A program made the position numbers and the translations under genes. Under the pieces are notes generated by a model. The model had not been told where the DNA came from. It made no database searches and saw nothing but the letters and a program-made list of their open reading frames with translations. A DNA stretch of 64,000 nucleotides. Source: Anoplopoma fimbria (lineage: Eukaryota > Chordata > Actinopteri > Perciformes > Anoplopomatidae). The stretch is from the NCBI RefSeq assembly GCF_027596085.1, contig NC_072472.1, positions 20,010,680 through 20,074,679 of the forward strand. The letters are read 5' to 3'. Positions within the stretch are counted from its first letter, which is position 1. Every line of letters starts with the position of its first letter. Below, piece by piece: positions 56,201 through 64,000 of the stretch.

Positions 56201-56459
56201 TGGGACAATCGACACAAAAGTAGCTGTTTGCAGTTTGAATCTGCAGCGTTGGCCAGCTGGGGGCACTCTGCATCAAGACTGAGGGAAACCGCTCGGTTGA
56301 CCTGCTGCTACATGTACACAGCAGCTGCATACTCACTATATGAATATGAATATATATATATTTTTTTTCATAATACAAATTTGCACTAGTTAAGGACAAG
56401 TGGTATGGCAGATTATTCTGGTAATGAGTTCAGAAATGAGACTAACATTAGGAGGAGAA
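53297..56459. other. intronic DNA, one degenerate short-unit repeat
   Basis: 54505-54625 holds two related stretches (TTTGAAAAGA.ACT...GCAGAAACTG), and 54450-54490 has an AACCCAAACC/AAACCTTACCC run often seen in fish repeats. No exon was identified. Confidence 0.45.
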
Positions 56460-56461
56460 TA

Positions 56462-57027
56462 CCGTATTTTCCGCACTATAAGGCGCACTTAAAAGCCTTT
56501 AATTTTCTCAAAAAACGACAGTGCGCCTTATAATCCGGAGCGCTTTATATATGGATTAATTCTGGTTGTGCTTACTGACCTCGAAGCGGTTTTGTGTGGT
56601 ACACGGCGCTCTGTCAACATGTTTTAGTACGACTTTGGTAAACTACAAAGCCGCACCGCAGCAGCATCACGGCCACCGTAGTCAGGAGCGTCGCGGAGTA
56701 ATACATACTGTGCTTCACCATCACATTACAGTGTGTGTGTATAAGGACCCCAACATGGCTCCTGTCAAGAGACACGCTTACGACGCGGACTTCACACTCA
56801 AGGCTGTCAGTCACGCAGGAGAACATGGGAATAGAGCAGCTGCGAGACAATTCAACGTTAATGAATCAATGGTAGGAAGTGGAGGAAGTTTGACTGACTG
56901 ACTGTTTTGTTTCGCTTAATGCGCCTTATAGTCCGGTGCGCCTTATATATGAAAAAAGATCGAAAATAGACCATTCATTGACAGTGCGCCTTATAATCCA
57001 GTGCGCCCTATAGTGCGGAAAATACGG
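56462..57027 (+). mobile_element. pogo-like (Tc1/mariner superfamily) non-autonomous element
   Basis: TA dinucleotides (56460-56461, 57028-57029) flank 27-bp inverted repeats (CCGTATTTTCCGCACTATA.GGCGCAC), one mismatch apart. Subterminal TGCGCCTTATA units recur near both ends. At 566 bp it retains only the start of a transposase. Confidence 0.9.
56755..56901 (+). pseudogene. pogo-type transposase N-terminus, truncated
   Basis: MAPVKRHAYDADFTLKAVSH, then AGEHGNRAAARQFNVNESMV. This matches the first helix-turn-helix of pogo-type transposases (YDA.FKLKVV...GNRAAAR.F.V). After about 40 residues the frame runs into the right end of the element and stops. No DDE domain is left. Confidence 0.85.
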
Positions 57028-57065
57028 TACTCAGGAGGAGAGGTATAAAGACAGTGGGCATTCCT

Positions 57066-57068
<3 letters not shown>

Positions 57069-57104
<36 letters not shown>
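57069..57104. repeat. (AG)n tract
   Basis: 36 bp of AG about 205 bp upstream of the beta-type dlg2 start codon. Confidence 0.97.
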
Positions 57105-57106
<2 letters not shown>

Positions 57107-57309
57107 AGTGGAGGGGAATGTATGTTGGGGATTGAGTATGAGTGTGTCTGTGTGTGTGTGAGAGCAAAAGCCCGTATGCAAAACCTTGCTCTCAGAAAGC
57201 ACGGACCTTCTTTCTAGCTTTCTTGCTCGGTCCGACTGAAGCTCTTCGTCTCTCTGCCTTGAAGCTCCGTGCTGCTGCAGAGTCCGTCCGACGACTCTTC
57301 TCTACAGGA

Positions 57310-57408
57310 ATGTCTCCCATAGTCAAAAGCCCAGAGTGCACCCCGGTGCTGTGCCACTGCAAAGTTGCCTGCACCAACAACACTTTGTCGCTGATGTTTG
57401 GATGCAAG
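57310..57408 (+). CDS. dlg2: dlg2 alternative first exon, PSD-93-beta type
   Basis: The exon has 33 codons from the ATG to a good donor (AAG/GTAGGT), ending in phase 0. Residues 15-33 read CHCKVACTNNTLSLMFGCK, the cysteine-rich N-terminus known from PSD-93 beta, whose cysteines are lipidated. In mammals that form starts MICHCK. Here the two residues before CHCK are VL, and the first in-frame ATG is 14 codons earlier, giving an extra N-terminal piece (MSPIVKSPECTPVL) with one more cysteine. The frame stays open upstream to 57142, but 57310 is the nearest ATG. A good acceptor (CTCTTCTCTACAG) ends at 57307, so a noncoding leader exon may be spliced just before the start codon. The exon would join the shared PDZ-containing body of the gene beyond the window. 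Confidence 0.85.
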
Positions 57409-60400
57409 GTAGGTTGCAGCACCACTCTGTTTGCTTCAGAGGAGCAAGGGGACGTTGACAGTTGCTGAACTTAAGTAGTACTGTGCTAGAGATTTTTCTA
57501 TCAGACTTATTATCCTGTGCTACTCTCTGTATTATTGTTTGCTTGGTACCTGATGGAAGAGAATCTATATGGGATGAGGTGTACGCCGTTGGTTGTGTCC
57601 GTCCCTGTACCACCCTTCATATCGCTGTGACAGGCCTTTAATTTGCTGTAATTAGTAGGAGAGTTGTTCATTTTTAACAGAGGTTTGTTTCATTTGTCAG
57701 CGACTAGCAGAACTGCCCCAGCAAAGGACGTGTTCATACCAAATGGAAGGCAAATTGCGGAGATTTTTCTCATTCGCTATATCTTGCTAGCCACACCTCG
57801 GCTGGTTTCCTACAGCGGGATGAAACCAATACAAACTGATTTGCTGTGATTAAATTGAAATAAACAGATAAAAAAGGGTGCTGAGATAATGATGCATATT
57901 CGTAAAACGTCTGAATTCATGCTTGTAATGTCTGTCCGCATGACGACAAGCAAACAATGTTAACATTGCAGCTGCTAATCTAGTCTTAAATAGGTAGCAA
58001 CATTATTGTTTGTACCATAGACAGTCTATGGTTTGCACACATGAAGTTTCAACTGGTCTCTGTATAAATATGAGGTCCTATCGTAGAGCCAGGTGCCAAC
58101 AGACGGCTACAATATTTTTTTTCATGAGCATGATTGATAGTCTACAGCAATCATGCAATTTGATAAACAGCCTAAACATATAGATACATGTTTCACAGAG
58201 TTATAAAATGGTTTTGTTCAAACCATTTTTTACAGATACATACATTTAGGATAAAAAGGCACTGGGATGGACTGAGGGATGCACTGATTCACCTTTCCAT
58301 TCTTTCATTTAGTTGGTTATCAGCTGATCCCGAGTACCAATCAGATAAATGAGCTGTGTGCCTCACTGTGTGGGAGAGACGGGGATCATTCTATGTGTAA
58401 GGAAGCATCAGGCTTGACTTGAATATTATTTTCTTAACTTTGTAAAACAAATTGTAACAATTCCATACATAGATATAAATGTACTGAATTGTTATTTATT
58501 AAAATTATATCAGATACCTGATTGGCCCATTTACACCCAAACCTGATCCAGTCAGTATCAGACCAAAATCACTGTGGTGCATCCCTATTGGATTGGTAGT
58601 CAGTATCGCATTTAAGGGACACAGAGTCAGACTCTTTCTTCTTTAACTGTTTCCATTTTTACAGTTTCTCTTTAATAACTAAGTTGTGATAAACAGATAC
58701 AGTGACTCATATCTGTAAAATGGCGAAGAAAACAAAAAGCAAACCAAAAGCAGGCAGGTTAGGATAAAAGTTCATGTTTTCTGTTGTCGAATAACAGCAA
58801 GGAAAGAATGGGCAAACATATCTGAGAAGGAATTAAATGGTGATGATGACGGTGAAGGGAAGCAGGTGAGTAGGGAAGGTCATGGTGATGACAATGGCAG
58901 GAAAGGGGTCGCTGCAGGGCTGGAGGGAGAGGCTGGATCTGAGATGACAGGTGGGTTAGTATGTGGCAGGGAAAATACAGTGCAGTCAATAGAATGAACG
59001 GAAGACCAAACAGTCATTTAGCTATAGTGAGTTATTCATGGCTCATACTGTGAATCACTCTCAGCCCAGGTTTTTCTAACTGTGGTTTCTCAGTACAGAT
59101 TCACGTACTAAAACAATTACTCACATGTTCCCTATAACCACTTCAAATGTGACCGCTGATTCTCCTGACTGTGATACAGCTTAAACAATCAAACATTCCG
59201 CTGAGGTACCATTCAGACCTGAACTGTCTTACCTCTCCTCATCTTTTCTGTCTCTGGAGAATTACTTTTCCAAAAGTGAATTTTCTCCTTTATTCCATCC
59301 ACTGATTTCAAAATAAAGGAATGTATTTGTCTGCATCAGTCAGTTTAAAGGGAAGTGATTATACAGTTTTGTTTCCTTCTTTGGTTGTTCTGAGATCTTT
59401 TTTTTTTTACTGGTGTTGAATATTGCCCTGATGTCACTGTGACTACATTTCCTGATCTAGCCTTTCTCTTCACATACAGACTCTTATATAATTTACATAC
59501 ACAAAACCTCTCTTGTACAGTACCTGATTAAAATGATTCAGAACACATACCTGAATGAAAACAAATTAAGAATCAACAGGCATCAACTACAGTACATTAA
59601 ATTCCAAGAGTATAGCCAGTGGTCTTTTTAGGACCATATCATTATTCCATGTGAACCCATGAATAACTGTGACTGAAAAAACAACCAGACAGTGTGTGGG
59701 CACAAAACCTATTGCTCGCCTAAAAAGAGTCTGACACACTGAAGCTAAAAAAAAACACTAGATGACAACAGAAATGTGTGTGTTTGACTGTAAAAGAGAG
59801 AGAAACAGAGGGCAGGTGCTTTTCTTTTTCCCATAGCTCAGCTCTCCCTCCTGCTGTCCGTAGGAATTAGGACTGTAGCAGAAAATGGGGGAAGAGAGTC
59901 TAACTGGAGATATATGAATCCACAGAAAGAGGTCAGTGCACACAACGGCTAGGAGATTCCACACTGAATTTGCACAGAGGCTCTGATTCGGCCCTCGGCC
60001 ATGCCAACACGCATTTCCATCTCGTCTCGATTCTGCTGTAGTGAACATCATAGAGAAGGGATCCTCTCAGTGGAGCATGACAACACCACACGTGAGCGGT
60101 GACGCTTTGCACACAGCTCAGCCCGACCAGCCCCACAGCAACAGCATACTACAACCCCAAACGTTGAGAGGCACAGAACTGCAGGAGGAGAGTGTGCAGT
60201 GTGTATGGTTTGCTGACTTTATCAGGCTTCACCAAGAAAAGGAATTGGTTGTTGATGTTGATCGCCAAGAAGTATAAAATATATAAATATAGTAACAAGT
60301 AATGATGAATGAAACATGGGGAACAATTTTTGAATGCAAATCAACTTCTTTGAGTACTGTGATGCGTGACTAATGTAAGATTTCCATCAAATCATATGCA

Positions 60401-60472
60401 TCATACCCCAATGTATTACCTATTATGCGTGTGCTGTTGCCAGGCAAACAAAACCAAGAAGCTGTTAAAAAC
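57409..60472. other. intron after the beta-type exon; one possible MITE
   Basis: 58275-58586 begins AGGGATGCACTGAT and ends GTGCATCCCT, an inverted repeat often seen on fish MITEs, but no target duplication was found. Nothing else was identified. Confidence 0.45.
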
Positions 60473-61470
60473 CTTTTTTTTTACCTTTTTTTTTTAGGAG
60501 TGAGTGGGTTGAGATGGGATCATAGTGAATTGGTAATTTATTTTAGGAATTATTGTCATTTTTACTGTAGCTATTCTGCCCATAAGTGATAGTGGTAGGT
60601 TCATCCAGCAGAGGAGGTCCTCATTTATTGTTTTAAGTAGTGGAGTGAAGTTGAGTGTGAACAGCTCTGACAGCCTAAGGGAAATTTTTATTCCTAAATA
60701 TGTAATGGCACCTGTGCATAAAGGGATAGGTGGTGTATAGGCTTCCACATCCCAACTGTTACTATCTAATGGAAGGATGGAAGATTTGTTCCGGTAATGG
60801 AGTAGTCAGAGATATTAGAGAATGATTCATAAGTTTAATAGTTTCCTGGAGTGATGAGTAGGGGTTTTGAAGAAAGAGCAATATATCATCTGCATAAAGA
60901 CTAATCTTATGATGTGTTGAGTGTTTGGATTTCTTTTATATATATATATATTCTGATGAATGGCTGCAGCTAATGGTTCCATGAAAATGGTGAAAAGTGA
61001 GGGAGAAAGTGGGCATCCTTGCATAGACCCCCTGTGCAGTGTGAAGTTTTGTGAGGTTTGTCCATTGGTGATGAAGGTGGCTTAAGGTGAGTTGTACAGA
61101 ATCTTAATCCAGTTAAAAAATGGTTCCCCAAAGCCAAATCTTTGTAGTTTGCTTAAGAGAAATGTCCAGTTTAGTGGATGAGTGTCTGCCTTTGATAAAG
61201 CCGGATAGATCTGTTTGAATTATCGATGGAGAGGCTTTATTCTATTATGTGAGCTAGTGCCCTAACAGATATTTTTTATATCTACGTTGAGAAGAGAAAT
61301 GGGGCGGTAACTTGATGGTAAAGTTGGGTCTTTGTTTGGTATGAGGAGTTGTGAAATTGTGGCTGTGTTCATGTTTGCTGGAAATCATGAATTTTGTTTT
61401 ATTTCAGTTATCATTTTGCAGCACTGTGGGCTTTCCTTTTAGAGCCTGTGATAGTTCATAGTCCAGACCA
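60473..61470 (-). mobile_element. L1/Swimmer-type LINE, 5'-truncated
   Basis: Read on the minus strand the copy ends in an A-rich tail (T runs at 60473-60497) and encodes RT from about 61400 to 60494. Stops and frameshifts break it into at least three pieces. The 5' truncation and A-tail are typical of L1 insertion. Confidence 0.85.
60494..61400 (-). pseudogene. L1-type reverse transcriptase remnant
   Basis: In order on the minus strand: PSSYRPISLLNVDIKNI and ALAHIIE (about 61330-61240); MQGCPLSPSLFTIFMEPLAA (61024-60960); the place of the YADD box, where VFMQMIYCSFF is read, apparently out of frame; then CTGAITYLGIKISLRL and MNLPLSLMGRIATVKM (60720-60560). These are the conserved L1 RT blocks. 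Frame shifts and stops make it inactive. Confidence 0.85.
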
Positions 61471-61507
61471 CATGATAATGTATTCTCCAAAAGTGCTCTA
61501 GTTGTAT

Positions 61508-62342
61508 CAGAGCCCGTCTACGAAGAGCCTGGGCACTCCCTATACGCCCCATTGTACCGATTTTGGTTGTAGTTCCATGAGACATCCACTGGGGGTGATC
61601 GCGGGCGAGTCCAGATTGAATGGGAGTCTATCGGGCTAAACGGCTAATTATGCCTCTTTCACCTGCTTGTCGTTGAAATATCGCAAATTTTATTGTAGAT
61701 TCCGCAAGTTCAATATAGATTATGGTTCAAAAGTCAAATGAGTGAGTACTTATGTCCTTTCGATTTCTTACAGTTTGGGCCGTTGTTGGCCGTATACGCT
61801 AGCATTCTGCTAATGAATGCTGATTGGTCAGGGACGGACTTGCGACTGATTACGACCAGAGACCCCTCTTGACGGCATCTGAAGCTGAAGCGCATCGGAA
61901 ACATTATCTTAAGGAGGACTTTCCGTCGAAGTTATTTTTGCGTACTGTATTTATATTATATATATATATATATTATACTATTATATGTTAATAAAAGGAA
62001 GTGCCGAAGTGATTCAGAAACTGCCGTAAAGCAGTACCTCTGACAGTGTGACGTCATCGCATTTTTTGAACACCTTTTTAGAACAGATACGTGACCTTAA
62101 AAAATGCAATATTCAGCTGAGTTTATTATTTTAGCCCCACCCTTTGATAGCAACTTTCAAATTACTTGACAAAAAATTACATCGTGAGAAAAGTGGATTC
62201 TGAGGATAAAACCCCGTTGGCTCCCATTCATTCTGGACTCGCCTACGAGCGCCCCGCATGGTCAAAGATTATTACTGCAACCAGTCCGGAAACCCGGAAC
62301 TAACCCGCGAGTGCCAGTTCTCCTCATATTAGACATTCTCTG
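61508..62342. mobile_element. 835-bp DNA element with ~118-bp inverted repeats
   Basis: It begins CAGAGCCCGTCTACG and ends, reverse-complemented, CAGAGAATGTCTAAT. The same 7 bases, GTTGTAT, flank it (61501-61507, 62343-62349). The two ~118-bp ends are imperfect inverted repeats, best in the inner part (GGCGAGTCCAGA.TGAATGGG). No coding content was seen. The superfamily is not determined. Confidence 0.75.
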
Positions 62343-63235
62343 GTTGTATCCACCAGTCCGTTCCTTAAATGTGTCATGGACTTCCCTGTTAACCCAGGGC
62401 TTCTGACTTGGTCATGTTCGTACAGCAGTCTACAACGTCATCATTGCAACCGCGATGAGCCAATGACTGTGTGCCTGTATGTGTCAGTGTTGTTATCCTG
62501 AACGGGCGGCTGTGGCACATGAGGTAGAGCGCTTGTCCCGTAACCACAAGGTCGGTGGTTCAAACCCCTCTACCGGCAACATGCCGAGGTGTCCTTGAGC
62601 AAGACACCTAACCCCAAGTTGCTCCCCGGGCGCTTCATTGCAGCCCACTGCTCCTCCGGGATGGGTTAAATGCAGAGAAATAATTTCCCCATTGTGGGAC
62701 TAATAAAGGCTTAATTGTTATTATTATTAATCATATACCACTCTAAAGCAATGATATAGGGCAAAGTCCAAGACCAGAGCCTATATTTTTGGCCCTTTAG
62801 AAAGGCAGTTGTAGAACTGAGGCGTGATCTAATTTGCTGAATGGAGGACCAGGCAGGGCCTTATATCCTTCCTGGAATGTAGACTTGGTCAAGCTTGGTA
62901 CTACGGCTGTAAGGCGGTATTTTGGCAAGTTCTTTTGGCACCATTAGGTGTCAGTCCTGTGGATAACTCCATACAGTTTGTCCAGTGCTCGGTTGGTGTC
63001 AGTGTGTGGGGGAATATTCACTGCTTTGAGAACCACCAATGTTAACTACCTTGGAGCTATGAGGATGGCATCTAATCATAAGATGCTCTAGGTTAGAAGA
63101 ACAGGCTGTAGAAATGATATTCACATCAAATCACGAGTTGTTGTCAATCATGAAGCAAACACCTCCAACCTTGTTCTTCCCCAACTCTAATGTCTGGTCC
63201 AGGTGGTGAATGGAGAGCCCCTTTGCGACAACCAT
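62343..63235 (-). mobile_element. L2-type LINE endonuclease remnant
   Basis: Minus-strand pieces in order: GKNKVGGVCFMIDNNS and LEHLMIRCHPH (about 63210-63060); LKAVNIPPHTDTNRALDKLY (63020-62950); FQEGYKALPGPPFSKLDHAS (62880-62815); and QKPWVNREVHDTFKERTGGY (62405-62345). These follow the order of an L2/CR1-type apurinic endonuclease and the linker to RT. It is interrupted by the SINE at 62503 and ends at the 61508 element. Frameshifted and inactive. Confidence 0.8.
62503..62729 (+). mobile_element. tRNA-derived SINE, second subfamily
   Basis: Head GGCGGCTGTGGCACATGAGG with TAGAGCG, B box GGTGGTTCAAACCCC, body GTCCTTGAGCAAGACACCTA, and tail TTCCCCATTGTGGGACTAAT followed by TTATTA units. It is inserted in the L2-type endonuclease remnant and differs in body and tail from the 6649/40391 SINEs. 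Confidence 0.88.
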
Positions 63236-63247
63236 TTAGCCTGCATT

Positions 63248-64000
63248 TAATTCAATTCAATTCAGTTTATTTTGTATAGCCCAGAATCACAAATTACAAA
63301 TTTGCCTCAGAGGGCTTTACAATCTGTACACATGCGACATCCTCTGTCCTTCCCTCACATCGGCACAGGAAAAACTCCCCTAAAAACCCCTTTAACAGGG
63401 AGAAAAAAGGAAGAAACCTATGGAGAACGACAGAGGAGGGATCCTTCTCCCAGGATGGACAGAATGCAATAGATGTCATGTGTACAGAATGAGCAGCATA
63501 ACAGAGATACAACACATTCAATGTATATGACATAAATGATTCATATAATAAGACTACTTATAATAACAGCAGCAATTATTACAGTAGAATTATAGCCATG
63601 AAAATAGGGATAGTAATGTGACTAATAAAATAATCGAAGTAGCAGTGGGTGTCAGTCGGCTCACAGCAGGAGGCACGACTTCTTCCAGGTACCACAACGA
63701 TTCATGGAAACCTGCAGAACGAGAAAGCAAAAGGGCTTCAGGGTGGAAGTAAAGCCAATGGTACAGGTAATAGTAATAGTAATGTGACTAGTAATAATAA
63801 TGGTGGTAGCAGTCGGTGTCAGCAGGGCCATAGCAGGATGCACGACCACGGTCCAGGTACAGCCACGATTTATAGAAGCCTGCGACGAGAAAGCACAAAG
63901 ACTCCAGGTAGAAGCAAGTCAATAAGCGTACTAGTTAAACTGGTTATATCTACTGGAATCTATTTGTGCCAAAGTTATTATGCTTTAACTTGAGTCCATT
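63248..64000 (-). mobile_element. Rex1-type LINE 3' end, continuing past the window
   Basis: Starts with AATTC units (minus-strand 3' tail) and matches 17677 and 10981. It contains two 3' UTR units starting at 63615 and 63781 (period about 166 bp). The coding part, if any, lies beyond base 64000. Confidence 0.85.

Noticed and set aside
58014..58032. Short palindrome ACCATAGACAGTCTATGGT
   Set aside because: Only 19 bp and unaccompanied by element ends or a target duplication that I can define.

Overview
The window looks like teleost fish DNA, probably from a percomorph. It is AT-rich and full of fish transposable elements: Rex1-type, L1/Swimmer-type, L2-type and RTE-X/Expander-type LINEs, tRNA-derived SINEs, and Tc1, hAT, pogo and TTAA-target DNA transposons. 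CA/GT, TA, AG and CTT microsatellites are also frequent. There is no sign of bacterial or viral gene organisation.

The one host gene I can support is dlg2 (PSD-93/Chapsyn-110, a synaptic MAGUK scaffold), on the + strand. Only its 5' alternative-transcript region is present. From left to right it has: an internal exon encoding the second half of the L27 domain (13499-13641); a probable cassette exon (20417-20485); a short first exon encoding the PSD-95-alpha-like palmitoylated start MDCLCIVTTK (24143-24172); a speculative short first exon beside a GC box (45924-45953); and a first exon carrying the PSD-93-beta cysteine-rich block CHCKVACTNNTLSLMFGCK (57310-57408). All of these end on a codon boundary, as expected if they join one shared downstream exon, which must lie beyond base 64000. 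Gene choice rests on remembered DLG-family sequences. The beta-type exon is the strongest evidence for dlg2 over dlg1 or dlg4.

Layout: 1-13.2 kb is intron with a SINE, a TTAA element and a 5'-truncated minus-strand Rex1 LINE containing a nested copy of its own 3' end. 13.5-24.2 kb holds the two internal exons, the first alternative start, and a SINE flanked by an unusual 54-bp duplication. 24-45 kb is long intron with a hAT element, a Tc1 relic, a small Tc1-type MITE, two large palindromes, a 182-bp TA tract and a long TTAA-element copy. 45-57.4 kb contains the candidate start, an internally deleted Expander-type LINE, an L2 3' end and a pogo-like element. 60.4-64 kb is a pile-up of minus-strand LINE fragments interrupted by a long-TIR DNA element and a SINE.

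Functionally, the window is a promoter and first-exon selection region. The alternative starts would put an L27 multimerisation module or different cysteine-rich lipidation signals on the same PDZ-SH3-GK scaffold. Most of the remaining sequence is decayed mobile DNA inside introns.
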